From contig CANIII010000009.1 in NCBI GenBank assembly GCA_947467605.1, positions 78,626 to 142,625 of the forward strand: a stretch of 64,000 nucleotides of DNA, written 5' to 3'. The notes below the pieces were generated by a model. That model was not told the DNA's origin. It saw only the letters and a program-made list of their open reading frames with translations, and ran no database searches. Below, piece after piece: positions 27,767 to 36,757 of the stretch. How positions within the stretch are numbered: the first letter of the stretch is position 1; each line of letters begins with the position of its first letter. A program made the translations under genes and the position numbers. Source of the stretch: Acidobacteriota bacterium. GTDB taxonomy: Bacteria; Acidobacteriota; Vicinamibacteria; Vicinamibacterales; SCN-69-37.

Positions 27767-29085
27767 GCGTGCTGACGCGCGACAACGTGCTCGAGATTAA
27801 GACAGAGCTCCGGGCCCGCGTCGAGCGGATACTGGTGGCCAATGACGTCATGTCGGCGCTGCGCTGGTGGTGGGTACCGGGCCGCGTCGAGGTCTTCGGC
27901 AAGCACACCGACTATGGCGGTGGCCCGTCGTTGATGGGCGCATTGCCGCGCGGTTTTCTGATGGCGGGCGCACCGCGCACCGATCACCGCCTTCGTATCT
28001 TCGATGCGGGCGATGGCTCACGGTTTGAACTGGATCTGTCCACAGGACAGACGATGCCGGCCCAGGTGACCGGGTGGCGACGCTACGCCAACATTCTCGC
28101 GCGACGCCTTGCGCGCGACTTTCCGGGCGCCTCGCTCGGCGCCGATCTGGCACTCGCCAGCGATTTGCCGCGCGCGTCCGGGATGAGCAGCTCCTCGGCA
28201 CTCGTCGTCGGTCTGTCGCATGCACTCGTGCGGATGAGTGGTCTTGATCGCCGCGAAGACTGGCATGCCGCCATCCCGTCGTCGGTCGATCGCAGCGGCT
28301 ATTTCGCGTGTCTCGAAAATGGTTTGCCGTTCGGGGCGTTCCCCGGCGACGGTGGCCTCGGGACGTTTGGCGGCAGCGAAGACCAGACGGCCATCGTCTG
28401 TTGTCAGCCCGGGCATCTCTCGCAGTTCAGCTACATGCCGGTGCGTCATTGGCGCGACGTGGCGGTGCCGGCGTCCTGGTCGTTTGTGTTGCTCTCAAGT
28501 GGCATCGCCGCCGAGAAGGCCGGTCGCGCGCAAGCGCAGTACAACCGCGCGTCTCTCGGCGTGCGCGCGTTGATCGATCTCTGGCGTGCGCATATCGGGC
28601 CGCTCGGATCGCTGACCGAAGTGCTGTCAGCCGATCCGGAGGCGGAATCGCGTCTCGGCGCGGTGATCGATCAACACGCGAGCGGGGAGTGGCCGCCCGA
28701 GGTGTTGCACGTGCGCCTGCGTCATTTTGCGCGCGAACGCCCGCGTGTGGCGGAGGCGGCCGATGCTTTTGCCGGGGCTGACCGCACGCGCGTCGGTGCG
28801 CTGGCTGCGGCGTCGCATCACGACGCGGATACGCTGCTGCAGAATCAGCTGCCCGAGACGAACGCGCTCGTCGCATTGGCGTTGGAGCGCGGCGCGTTCG
28901 CCGCCAGCGCCTTCGGCGCCGGCTTCGGCGGCAGTGTGTGGGCTTTGGTCGATTCCGTCGATCCGGTTGCGACGACGACGTTTGGCGAGGAGTGGATGAC
29001 GGCCTACCGCGCCGCGTTTCCCGAGCGCACGGCCCTGTCGAGCTGGTTCGCCGCGAGGCCCGCGGCGCCGCTGACAGATATCTAA
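27763..29085 (+). CDS. Galactokinase-family GHMP kinase
   Basis: The 440-residue kinase has a galactokinase-type signature PGRVEVFGKHTDYGGG (usual form GRxNLIGEHTDYNxG), the ATP-binding SDLPRASGMSSSSALVVGL and the third GHMP motif ASAFGAGFGGSVWALV. The substrate motif is altered (FGKHTD in place of IGEHTD), so a sugar other than galactose, for example GalNAc or galacturonate, is possible. It overlaps the nucleotidyltransferase (ATGA) and closes the three-gene set headed by the GH109-like enzyme. Confidence 0.88.
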   Translation: MSVLTRDNVLEIKTELRARVERILVANDVMSALRWWWVPGRVEVFGKHTDYGGGPSLMGALPRGFLMAGAPRTDHRLRIFDAGDGSRFELDLSTGQTMPAQVTGWRRYANILARRLARDFPGASLGADLALASDLPRASGMSSSSALVVGLSHALVRMSGLDRREDWHAAIPSSVDRSGYFACLENGLPFGAFPGDGGLGTFGGSEDQTAIVCCQPGHLSQFSYMPVRHWRDVAVPASWSFVLLSSGIAAEKAGRAQAQYNRASLGVRALIDLWRAHIGPLGSLTEVLSADPEAESRLGAVIDQHASGEWPPEVLHVRLRHFARERPRVAEAADAFAGADRTRVGALAAASHHDADTLLQNQLPETNALVALALERGAFAASAFGAGFGGSVWALVDSVDPVATTTFGEEWMTAYRAAFPERTALSSWFAARPAAPLTDI

Positions 29086-29093
29086 ATCGTTCG

Positions 29094-29113
29094 GCCGGAC
29101 CTTCAGGTCCGGC
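29094..29113. repeat. REP-like palindrome with TGAA-type loop
   Basis: GCCGGACC-TTCA-GGTCCGGC lies between two convergent genes. On the other strand the loop is TGAA, the same as in the hairpin at 31421-31440, and the stems are similar. It may serve as a terminator for both genes or be one copy of a dispersed element. Confidence 0.7.
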
Positions 29114-29118
29114 GAGGA

Positions 29119-29526
29119 TCATTTGATCGTGATCTTCCCCTGAAACTTCGTATTCGACGCGTCGTCGTGATCGTGGTACCCGCAGGTGCGGACGGTGGTC
29201 ATGTTGCTGGTTTCGATCTGGCGGCCAGCGGCCAAAAATCCGACGGAGTTGATGGGCGGGCAGTCGGTGTGTTCCGGGTGCGGGTCGGCGGTCATGTTGT
29301 GGGAGCGCGAGTCGTTGTTGATGAACAGGACGCGGCTGCCCTGAGTGATCTCGATGTTGTTCGGGCTCACGCCGGCCGATGTAATCGTGATGGTGTTGGT
29401 CACGACCGCGGTCGACAGCGTCGGCGAGGTCGGCGTGGAGGAGGACGAGGAGCTGCCGCCGCACGCCAGAGTGGCGAGGGCCGCGCCCAGCAGGCAGAGA
29501 CGGGGCAGGTGCGTCAGAGTGCGCAT
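29119..29526 (-). CDS. Cupredoxin (plastocyanin-like) lipoprotein
   Basis: The 135-residue protein starts at 29526. It has a lipoprotein signal (LCLLGAALATLAC) and a serine/threonine-rich linker, then a cupredoxin fold: VSPNNIEITQGSRVLFINNDSRSHNMTADPHPEH and the C-terminal TCGYHDHDDASNTKFQGKITIK. The histidine in SHNM, the cysteine in TCGYH and the following histidine fit a type-1 copper site; the usual methionine ligand is not obvious. The track's 250-codon frame runs through the ferredoxin on the other strand and is not used. A TACAAT box on the minus strand lies six bases before the ATG. Confidence 0.85.
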   Translation of the reverse strand: MRTLTHLPRLCLLGAALATLACGGSSSSSSTPTSPTLSTAVVTNTITITSAGVSPNNIEITQGSRVLFINNDSRSHNMTADPHPEHTDCPPINSVGFLAAGRQIETSNMTTVRTCGYHDHDDASNTKFQGKITIK

Positions 29527-29604
29527 GGTCAATTGTAGTGGCTGAATAGACCGCCCGGCCCGGCCTCGGGTTACAATGTCCCAGCGATTTTCACAGGAGA
29601 AAGA

Positions 29605-29865
29605 ATGGCGTACATCATTACGGAACCCTGCATCGGCACCAAGGACACCGCCTGCGTGGATGTGTGTCCGGTCGACTGCATTCACCCACGGAAAGACGAA
29701 GCGGAATTTGCCGCGGCGGCCCAGCTCTTCATTCATCCCGACGAGTGCATCGATTGCGGCGCCTGCGTGCCGGCGTGCCCGGTCGAAGCGATCTTCGCTC
29801 TCGATGAGGTTCCGGAGAAGTGGAAGAGCTTCATCACGGTCAACAACGCGCATTACGGCAAGTAA
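29605..29865 (+). CDS. Ferredoxin, two-cluster (7Fe/8Fe, FdxA-like)
   Basis: The 86-residue protein has cysteines arranged C9-x7-C17-x3-C21-x3-C25P and CIDCGACVPACPV. This is the pattern of bacterial-type ferredoxins with one 3Fe-4S or 4Fe-4S and one 4Fe-4S cluster. AGGAGA precedes the ATG, and TACAAT lies at 29572-29577. It is a general low-potential electron carrier. It lies about 10 kb from boxB, so a role as BoxB donor is only a possibility; it is too short to be BoxA. Confidence 0.94.
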   Translation: MAYIITEPCIGTKDTACVDVCPVDCIHPRKDEAEFAAAAQLFIHPDECIDCGACVPACPVEAIFALDEVPEKWKSFITVNNAHYGK

Positions 29866-29933
29866 CACCACACTCCTGGACGTCCCGGCTGAGGTGGTCT
29901 GCCACCCGCCGGTGACGACTGGGACCCGCGCCC

Positions 29934-30851
29934 ATGGATTTTGACCGCTCCGAGTGGGCGCGCCTGCGAGCGAACACCCCGCTGACGCTCGCGGAAGCCG
30001 ACCTCGCCGAACTGCAGGGCTTGAACGAGCGTGTCTCGCTGGCCGAAGTCGAGGCTATCTATCTCCCGCTCTCCCGGCTCCTCAATCTGCACGTTGCGGC
30101 CACGCAGTTGCTCCACAAAGCCACGGATACGTTTCTCGGCACGCTGCCGAATCCGCTGCCGTACGTCATTGGCGTGGCGGGGAGCGTGGCGGTAGGGAAG
30201 AGCACGTTCGCGCGCGTGCTGCGCGCACTGCTCGCGCGTTGGCCGGACCATCCGCATGTGGACCTGGTCACGACTGACGGCTTTCTCTATCCGAACGCCG
30301 TGCTCGAATCGCGCGGCCTCATGCAGCGCAAGGGCTTTCCCGAAAGCTACGACGTTCGTCGTCTCGTGCAGTTCATGTCCGATATCAAGGCCGGTGCACC
30401 CGTTGTGCAAGCGCCGGTCTACTCACATCAGCTGTATGACATCGTGTCTGGCGAATATCAGGTCGTCGATCGCCCCGACATCGTGATCATCGAGGGACTG
30501 AACATGTTGCAGACGGGCGATGGCGCGAGCGGCAAGGGCGCGCGCGTGTTCGTGTCTGACTTCTTCGATTTTTCGATCTACGTCGACGCGGATGAGTCCG
30601 CGATTGAGAATTGGTATGTCTCGCGCTTTCTCGCGTTGCGCGAGACCGTATTCAAAGATCCGCGGTCGTTCTTCCATCGCTACGCGTCATTGACCGAGCC
30701 GGAAGCGATTGAAACGGCGCGCGGCATCTGGCACAACATCAACGGCGTGAATCTGCGGGACAATATTCAGCCCACGCGCGAACGCGCGCGGCTGGTGCTC
30801 GAAAAAGGACCGGACCACGCCGTCAGGCGGGTTCACCTGCGGACGCTCTGA
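29934..30851 (+). CDS. coaA: Pantothenate kinase, type I
   Basis: CoaA phosphorylates pantothenate, the first step of coenzyme A synthesis. The 305-residue protein has the P-loop [41 protein letters not shown] and [10 protein letters not shown], all in the standard order of E. coli-type CoaA. The C-terminal RxxWxxINxxNL region reads [15 protein letters not shown]. Its 3' end overlaps the convergent thioesterase gene by 29 bases. Confidence 0.96.
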   Translation: MDFDRSEWARLRANTPLTLAEADLAELQGLNERVSLAEVEAIYLPLSRLLNLHVAATQLLHKATDTFLGTLPNPLPYVIGVAGSVAVGKSTFARVLRALLARWPDHPHVDLVTTDGFLYPNAVLESRGLMQRKGFPESYDVRRLVQFMSDIKAGAPVVQAPVYSHQLYDIVSGEYQVVDRPDIVIIEGLNMLQTGDGASGKGARVFVSDFFDFSIYVDADESAIENWYVSRFLALRETVFKDPRSFFHRYASLTEPEAIETARGIWHNINGVNLRDNIQPTRERARLVLEKGPDHAVRRVHLRTL

Positions 30852-31323
30852 TCTGTTCTTTGGCCGCGAGGCGCGCCGCCCTGCGGGCGTCGGCCTCGCG
30901 CGCCTTACGCTTCTCCGCTTCGGTCTCCAGAATCAGTCCCGGCACCGGCAGGCGTCCGCCCTCGCGATCGATCGCGACAAACGTCAGGTACGCATGGCTC
31001 GTCAGCTTGCGAATCCCCGTCAGCGTCTCTTCAGAACAGACTTTCACTTCCACTTCGAGCGACGTCTTGTAGGCCGCCGTGACGGTCGCCTGCAGGATGA
31101 TCATGTCGCCGACTTTGATGGAGTTGAGAAACTGCAGGCCGTCGACGGCCGCGGTAACGAGGAGGCTGCGCGTGTGCCGATGACACGCGATCGCACCGGC
31201 GATGTCGATCAGGTGCATCACCGTGCCGCCGAGGATGAAGCCCAGAGGATTGGCGTCGTTGGGGAGGACAACCTGTGTCATCTCGGTGTACGACTCGGAC
31301 GGGCGCTTGGGAGACAGAGGCAT
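30823..31323 (-). CDS. Acyl-CoA thioesterase, YciA/ACOT hotdog type
   Basis: The 166-residue protein has the hotdog signature [26 protein letters not shown], followed by [36 protein letters not shown]. The N/D-containing loop and GG(T/R) turn are those of YciA-type enzymes that hydrolyse acyl-CoA esters. The C-terminus adds a basic, alanine-rich tail (about 30 residues) with no recognised domain. That tail is antisense to the end of coaA. Confidence 0.93.
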   Translation of the reverse strand: MPLSPKRPSESYTEMTQVVLPNDANPLGFILGGTVMHLIDIAGAIACHRHTRSLLVTAAVDGLQFLNSIKVGDMIILQATVTAAYKTSLEVEVKVCSEETLTGIRKLTSHAYLTFVAIDREGGRLPVPGLILETEAEKRKAREADARRAARLAAKEQIRASAGEPA

Positions 31324-31384
31324 GCCTAATGTTAGGACAGAGGGCGGCGGTCGCGTTCACCGATCGTCGTACAGGCGAAGAGCC

Positions 31385-31440
31385 GGGGCAATCGCCCCAG
31401 CCCTTGTGTTACTGCGGGACGGCCGGGCTGAAGCCCGGCC
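31385..31440. repeat. Two adjacent palindromes, REP-like
   Basis: GGGGC-AATC-GCCCC (31385-31398) is followed by GGCCGGGC-TGAA-GCCCGGCC (31421-31440). They fill the gap between the thioesterase start and the stop of the large outer-membrane protein gene. The second shares its TGAA loop and CCGG core with the hairpin at 29094. Confidence 0.7.
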
Positions 31441-31462
31441 GCTCCACGAGCGTGGCCGCGCT

Positions 31463-34400
31463 CTACCAGTCGTAGCCAATCCAGAACGTGAACTTCGGTT
31501 TGCGGAGCGTCGCGCTGCCGCCGTCGTTCGAGAAGACGTAGTCTTCCCAGTCCTTGTTGAAGAGCGTGCGCCAGGACCAGTCGAAGTGCATGGGGTAGCC
31601 GAGGATGAACGTCTCGAGACCGAAGCCGTAGGACGCACGTGAATCCACGAGGCGCGGTCCGGTGATCGTGTACGGGGACCCGTAGAGCGGCGTGATCACG
31701 CCGGTGATCGGGTTGTAGGTGTAGTCAGCGATCGGCGTGACCTTCGTGTCTTTTCTCGAGAAGATCGTGAACGGGGTGCCGTTGAGACCGGCGCCACCGA
31801 TGTCGAAGAAGAAGTTGCCGCGAATGCCGCCCAGCACACCGAGCGGCGTGAGCATGGCTTCTACCAGCGGGAAGCGCAGCTGTGCGTTGGCGTAGAACGC
31901 CTTCTGCCCGAGCAGGCTGAGGTAGTCGTAGCCGTGCAGGTCCGCGTTGCCGCCGAAGTAGGTGAAGTCCGGGTTGGTGCCCCAGCTCTTGAACCCGCGG
32001 TACCGCATCGCCAGCAAGCCCGTCGTGCCGAGGCGCACATACTTGCGCGCCTCGCCTTCGATCGTCTGCTTCGAGAGGAGGCTGCCGATCGCCGGCGCGA
32101 ATCCGTAGTTGACCCGATACGTGCTGCCGGCCACCGGACCGAACTCCCGGAACACCGTTGTCTCGCTCGTCAGACCCAGGCCGAACGGCATCATCGTGCC
32201 GTTGCGGAAGAGCGTGGTGCCGTAGGTCTGCTGCTGGTAGCTGTCGGCGAGTGCGCCGAGCGTTGGATCGTCGTACGACTCGGAGATGTTCGAGATGCCA
32301 CCCGTCAGCTCCACGCGCGTGTAGCGATTGAGCGGGTAGATGCCAAAGAGCGTGGCACCGCGCGTGGTGCGCGAGCCGATCGAGCTGTTGCGATCGACAA
32401 AGGGCGCGAGCACCGGGTCATAGAGCGCGGCGGTCGCCGCCTGACCGTAGAAGAATGACTCCTGCGAGAACGCCTGCACGGCGTACTGGAAGCGGCGTTC
32501 AATGCTGGTGTAGGCGAACGCGAAGGTGCGATAGGTCGACATCGACGATGAGTAGAAATTCATCATCTTGTCGCCGAGCACATCGGTGAACGTCAGGTCC
32601 GTGCCGCCGTAGAAGTTGCCGCCGCTCGTGACGCCGAGGTTGACGCCCGGGCGCGTATCAAGCGAGAACTTCTCGAAGTTGCCCTTCTGGCGCATGTTCT
32701 TGCGAACCAGCGTGTGGCTGAGCGGCGCCTGGAAATCGATGACCGGGCCCGGCGCGCCGAAGTCGCTCGTGTTCGCCGTGGCAATCGGCTTCTGCCGATC
32801 CAGCACATGGATGCCGTTCTCACCCTTGTAGTAAGAGATGAACGCCGTCTTCGTCTGGTTGTTCTGTTTGATGGCGATCGGCGAGACGATGCCCGTGGCC
32901 GCGTCCGTCCACTGGGTGAGCGCGCCGGTCTTGAGATCGATCGTCCAGACGTTGGGGATCATGCCGTTGCGCGCGACTTCCGGTGTCACCGGTTTGGCCG
33001 GATCCGAGGCCGTCGAGACGAACACGACCGTGTTGGCGTCGAGGTACTTCGCGCCCGTGTCGTCATGCGTGCCGAACGTGAGCTGTTTCTTCGTGCCTGA
33101 TGCCAGGTCGAGCGAGAACAGCTTGTCGTTGCCGCTGATGCGCGCGGTGTAAATGAGGGTGCGGCCGTCTGGAGCGAACGTCGGCGAGTAGTCGGCAAAC
33201 GCGTCCTTGGTGACGTTGGTGAGTGCGCCGGTCGCCAGATCGACCACGTAGATGTCGGTCACGGCCTGCGCGAGTGCGGAGAACGCGACGCGCTTGCCAT
33301 CAGGGCTAAATGCCGGTGATTCCGGCATGTCGACCGCTTTCATTTCGATCCGCTGCGTGATCTTGCCGGTCGCGATGTTCTGGATGATCAGCGTCTTCTG
33401 CTTCTCAGTGCGGACGAAGTACGCGATCTTGTCGCCGACCGGTGCCCAGCTGATCCATGGCACGAGATTGCCGCGCAGGCCGCCGGCCGTCGCGATGTAC
33501 TCGTAGCCCTGACTGTGCGCAAAGCCGCCCGTGAGATTGCGAATGACCTGGCCGTCCTTGGCCGAGATCAGGATGATGTCGAGTTCCTGATCTTTGCGGT
33601 TGCCGGCAACCGCCGCAATGATGTCGCCGGTCGGTGATGGCTCAATGGAAATCACCGAGACGAACGGCGTCTTCTCACGACGCGGCGCGAGGTTCTTGCC
33701 GTAGTCGGTTGGCAGTTCCTTGTCGCGGAACGGCTTGAACCGGTCCTTCAGGTAGCGCTCGAACGCTTCGTCGAATTCTTCCGGTTTCAGCTTCAGCGCT
33801 TCTTCATACGCGCTCTCGCCGCCGCCGATCACGCTCTTGCGGAGTGAGAACAGGAACTGGCGCAGACCTTCCATGCCCCAGCGCCCCTGAATGAACTCGA
33901 ACGTCGCGTGGCCCATCGAGTAGGGGAGCCGGCCCGACATCGGTTCACTCTCGAGATTGCTCATGTGCGGCACGTTGTCGGAGATCGCCGCATCGCGCAC
34001 CTGCATCAGGTCGAGTGGATTCCACCCGCCAGCCATGAAGTCCGACAGGCCCTCATCAACCCACAGTGGCAATCCGCTGCTGATCAGACCGCGCGGGATG
34101 ATGTCAAACTCGAATACGTGCGTGAGCTCGTGCGTGATCGTGTGGTACAGCTGGTCCGGCGGTTCATCGATCGGCAGCACCATGCGATCGCGACCCGGTT
34201 CGGCGAACGCGAGCACGCCTTCGGGCAATTCGTCGCCCGAGATGTTCTGCTGTTGGAACTCGCTCTGGGTCTTGAAGAGCACGAGCGGAATCTTGAACGC
34301 CAGATCGTGCTTGAGCTCCGAGCTGACATGCTGGTAGGCGCTCTCGGCGTACCCGGCGATGCGCTGCAGGTGGGGCTCGACCTCCGGGTAGTAGAAGATC

Positions 34401-34576
34401 TCGAAGTGGTCGGTGGTGTAGATCGACCATTTGAACGTGTCGTATTTCACACGGTTCTTGCCGTAGTACGGCACAAATGGCGTCTGCGCGTGAGCAAGTG
34501 TGGGGAGCAGGTCCGCGCCGGTAAACATGAACAAACCGGCGAGCAGTGGCATCATGCGCAGGGTGCGCAACCGCAT
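31463..34576 (-). CDS. Outer-membrane protein: metallopeptidase domain, TolB-like propeller and Omp85-like beta-barrel
   Basis: The product has 1037 residues from the start chosen at 34576 (GAGGTG upstream, then a signal peptide ending LPTLAHAQ). Domain 1 is a gluzincin-type peptidase: HELTH at residues 149-153 and WVDEGLSDFMAGG with E175 as likely third ligand. Domain 2 (about 360-690) has TolB/WD40-like blades such as PAFSPDGKRVAFSALAQAVTDIYVVDLATGALT and PTFAPDGRTLIYTARISGNDKLFSLDLASG. Domain 3 (about 720-1037) looks like an Omp85/surface-antigen barrel, with GGNADLHGYDYLSLLGQKAFYANAQLRFPLVEAM and a terminal FTFWIGYDW ending in an aromatic residue. It is probably anchored in the outer membrane with the peptidase in the periplasm. 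The substrate is unknown. Confidence 0.88.
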   Translation of the reverse strand: MRLRTLRMMPLLAGLFMFTGADLLPTLAHAQTPFVPYYGKNRVKYDTFKWSIYTTDHFEIFYYPEVEPHLQRIAGYAESAYQHVSSELKHDLAFKIPLVLFKTQSEFQQQNISGDELPEGVLAFAEPGRDRMVLPIDEPPDQLYHTITHELTHVFEFDIIPRGLISSGLPLWVDEGLSDFMAGGWNPLDLMQVRDAAISDNVPHMSNLESEPMSGRLPYSMGHATFEFIQGRWGMEGLRQFLFSLRKSVIGGGESAYEEALKLKPEEFDEAFERYLKDRFKPFRDKELPTDYGKNLAPRREKTPFVSVISIEPSPTGDIIAAVAGNRKDQELDIILISAKDGQVIRNLTGGFAHSQGYEYIATAGGLRGNLVPWISWAPVGDKIAYFVRTEKQKTLIIQNIATGKITQRIEMKAVDMPESPAFSPDGKRVAFSALAQAVTDIYVVDLATGALTNVTKDAFADYSPTFAPDGRTLIYTARISGNDKLFSLDLASGTKKQLTFGTHDDTGAKYLDANTVVFVSTASDPAKPVTPEVARNGMIPNVWTIDLKTGALTQWTDAATGIVSPIAIKQNNQTKTAFISYYKGENGIHVLDRQKPIATANTSDFGAPGPVIDFQAPLSHTLVRKNMRQKGNFEKFSLDTRPGVNLGVTSGGNFYGGTDLTFTDVLGDKMMNFYSSSMSTYRTFAFAYTSIERRFQYAVQAFSQESFFYGQAATAALYDPVLAPFVDRNSSIGSRTTRGATLFGIYPLNRYTRVELTGGISNISESYDDPTLGALADSYQQQTYGTTLFRNGTMMPFGLGLTSETTVFREFGPVAGSTYRVNYGFAPAIGSLLSKQTIEGEARKYVRLGTTGLLAMRYRGFKSWGTNPDFTYFGGNADLHGYDYLSLLGQKAFYANAQLRFPLVEAMLTPLGVLGGIRGNFFFDIGGAGLNGTPFTIFSRKDTKVTPIADYTYNPITGVITPLYGSPYTITGPRLVDSRASYGFGLETFILGYPMHFDWSWRTLFNKDWEDYVFSNDGGSATLRKPKFTFWIGYDW

Positions 34577-34757
34577 AGGAACACCTCGGGGAGCGGCCGG
34601 CGTGTCGTGAGTGACGCGCAACGGCATACTGACCGGCATCTTACAGCAAAGATTGTGCCTTCCCGGACCGTCGTCCCCGTAGGACACCGTATCGGCGGAT
34701 GGACGACATATACTGGCCGCCGGGAATAAAGTCGGCCGGCCCGGTGTTCCGTTATCG

Positions 34758-35402
34758 ATGGTTAACATTGGTGTTAACACGGGAGGGCGCACGGGCTCGG
34801 CGGCAGCCTCCCGATCCATGGTCTTTGGCAGGCGCGCACGTTTCTCGGCGGAGGGTCAGGACGCGTTTGAGCGCGAAGCCCTGTCGTGGATTGACGGCCT
34901 CTACGGTGCCGCCCTCCGGCTGACCCGCAACCCAGCTGATGCCGAGGATCTGGTTCAGGAAACCTACGTCAAGGCCTTCAAATCTGCCGGGAAGTTCGCG
35001 TCGGGCACCAACCTGCGTGCCTGGCTCTTCACCATCCTCCACAACCACTTCCTGAACGACCGACGTCGTGCGAAGGGCAATCCCGTGGACGTCAACAGCG
35101 AGGTGGTTGAGCGCGCCGCGGGTGACATCTCGTCTGCCGACGAGACCGCCGAGCAGGCCTTGATCCAGCGCGCCTCTGACGACGAAGTGCGCGCGGCGCT
35201 GGAGGCGGTGCCTGAGGCGTTCCGGCAGACGGTGTGGCTACGGGACGCGGAAGGATTTTCGTACGTCGAAATAGCCGAGATGCTCCGCGTGCCCGTCGGT
35301 ACGGTGATGTCGCGGATCTCACGCGGGCGGCGGTTGCTCTCCGCCGAACTGGCTCACGCGGGCCACACAGCGAGAAAGACCGAAAGAATGGGGAACGCAT
35401 GA
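34758..35402 (+). CDS. ECF RNA polymerase sigma factor (RpoE-like)
   Basis: The 214-residue protein has sigma region 2 ([52 protein letters not shown]) and region 4 ([44 protein letters not shown]). ATG at 34758 opens the frame; another ATG 20 codons later (MVFGRRARF) is also possible. The palindrome GTTAACATTGGTGTTAAC covers the first codons. The stop overlaps the anti-sigma start (ATGA), so the two are co-translated. It faces the outer-membrane peptidase gene, which may be a target. Confidence 0.93.
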   Translation: MVNIGVNTGGRTGSAAASRSMVFGRRARFSAEGQDAFEREALSWIDGLYGAALRLTRNPADAEDLVQETYVKAFKSAGKFASGTNLRAWLFTILHNHFLNDRRRAKGNPVDVNSEVVERAAGDISSADETAEQALIQRASDDEVRAALEAVPEAFRQTVWLRDAEGFSYVEIAEMLRVPVGTVMSRISRGRRLLSAELAHAGHTARKTERMGNA

Positions 35403-36154
35403 TGCGCATGACCTGCCGGGATATTGAAGCTCAACTCGCGCCGTTCGTTGATGGCGAGATCGGGGAGGCCGAGGCCGCCCCCATTGCCGCCCACTTGGAG
35501 GCGTGCCCGACCTGTCGCCGTATGGCGACGTTGGAACGCCTCGGGCGCCAGGCGCTACACGACTGCGCGCCCCGGTTGCTCGCTCGGGTGCAGGCGCCGG
35601 CCGCACTCCGCGCGTCGGTGCGTCGTGCGATCCCGCCGCCGCGTCGCGCGTTTCGTTTCGGGTGGGTGGCGGCCAGTGCCGTTGCCACCGTGGTCGTCGC
35701 GTTTGGGCTCGTGGCAGTGGCCGGCGTCGTTCGTCCGATTCCGGTGTTTGCCGCGCAGGCCACGCTCGATCATCTGAAGTGTGTGCGCCTCGGGCCGAGC
35801 GCGACCTCGTCGGACGCCAAGGCGCTCGAGGCGTCCTGGCGGAACTGGCAGGGCTGGGACCTCCATGTCCCCACCGGGCAGCAGGGCGCGGGGCTGCGCC
35901 TCTTGGGCTACCGCCGGTGTGTGATCACAGAGGGCCGCATGGCGCACCTGCTATACGAGCGGAAGGGCGAAATCGTGTCCCTCTTTGTGCTTCCGGACGG
36001 TCCGAAAGTCGACCACGCCGAGCTTGAGATGTTTGGTCAGGACGCAGTACTGTGGACAAGTCACGGTTTGACCTACGCGCTCGTTGGGCGAGGCACCCGT
36101 GCAGACATGGCGCTTCTGGCGTCCGCGCTCAAGGGTGAGCTCGAAGGGTTCTAA
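35399..36154 (+). CDS. Membrane anti-sigma factor with zinc-finger (ZAS) domain
   Basis: The 251-residue protein begins with an anti-sigma zinc-binding motif, H32-x3-C36-x2-C39 (HLEACPTC). A single transmembrane helix follows (about 84-106, [25 protein letters not shown]), then a C-terminal periplasmic domain of about 140 residues. ZAS proteins hold an ECF sigma factor inactive until a signal, often redox or envelope stress, is sensed. The gene overlaps the sigma gene by four bases. The C-terminal domain contains [33 protein letters not shown], with single cysteines. A redox-sensing role is possible given the thioredoxin-like protein encoded next. Confidence 0.9.
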   Translation: MMRMTCRDIEAQLAPFVDGEIGEAEAAPIAAHLEACPTCRRMATLERLGRQALHDCAPRLLARVQAPAALRASVRRAIPPPRRAFRFGWVAASAVATVVVAFGLVAVAGVVRPIPVFAAQATLDHLKCVRLGPSATSSDAKALEASWRNWQGWDLHVPTGQQGAGLRLLGYRRCVITEGRMAHLLYERKGEIVSLFVLPDGPKVDHAELEMFGQDAVLWTSHGLTYALVGRGTRADMALLASALKGELEGF

Positions 36155-36158
36155 TTCA

Positions 36159-36755
36159 TTGCGCACACACGCTCGACCTTCTCGTTGGCTGCCGTCGCTC
36201 GTCGTCGCGCCGGCGCTTGTCTCGGCGCTTGGGTTGGCCGCCTGTTCGCGAAACACCACGCCTCCCGAGAAGCTTGGCAGCGTCGTCAAGCCGAAGGAAG
36301 TGGTCGACGCATCGAATGCGCTGACGGAAGATCGAGCCGGCAAGCCCGCAAACTTCGCCTTTACGCTGAAAGACATGAACGGCGCGTCGGTGCAGTTGGC
36401 CAGCTACAAAGGCCGGCCACTGGTCGTCAACTTCTGGGCCACATGGTGCCCGCCCTGCAAGCTCGAGATTCCGTGGTTTATCGACTTCAAGAAGCGCTAC
36501 GGCGCCAACGGACTCGAAATTCTGGGCGTGTCGATCGACGATCCGGCTCCGGAACTCAAGGCCTTCTCAACCGAATACAAGATGAACTATCCCGTGCTGA
36601 TGGGCCTCGATCAGGAGAAGATGCTGGAGGCGTACGACGCGGTCGTCTCGGTCCCTGTGACGTGGTTCATCAAGAAGGACGGCACGGTGCAGGGGCGCAC
36701 GATCGGCATTAACACCCGCGAGTTTTTCGAAAACCAGATCAAGGCGTTATTTTGA
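36159..36755 (+). CDS. TlpA/ResA-like thiol-disulfide lipoprotein
   Basis: The start chosen is TTG at 36159, four bases after the anti-sigma stop; it gives a lipoprotein signal (LVVAPALVSALGLAAC). The 198-residue protein then has a thioredoxin fold with WATWCPPCKLEIPWF as active site, GLEILGVSIDD and a cis-proline region VSVPVTWFIKKDG. TlpA/ResA proteins reduce disulfides in the periplasm, for example in cytochrome maturation. The link to the sigma/anti-sigma pair suggests a response to thiol-oxidation stress. The 25-codon-longer frame overlaps the anti-sigma gene out of phase. Confidence 0.9.
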   Translation: MRTHARPSRWLPSLVVAPALVSALGLAACSRNTTPPEKLGSVVKPKEVVDASNALTEDRAGKPANFAFTLKDMNGASVQLASYKGRPLVVNFWATWCPPCKLEIPWFIDFKKRYGANGLEILGVSIDDPAPELKAFSTEYKMNYPVLMGLDQEKMLEAYDAVVSVPVTWFIKKDGTVQGRTIGINTREFFENQIKALF

Positions 36756-36757
36756 CC

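Noticed and set aside
29605-29865. Ferredoxin as the missing BoxA
   Set aside because: BoxA is a much longer flavoprotein reductase with ferredoxin domains. This protein has 86 residues and lies about 10 kb away behind unrelated genes.
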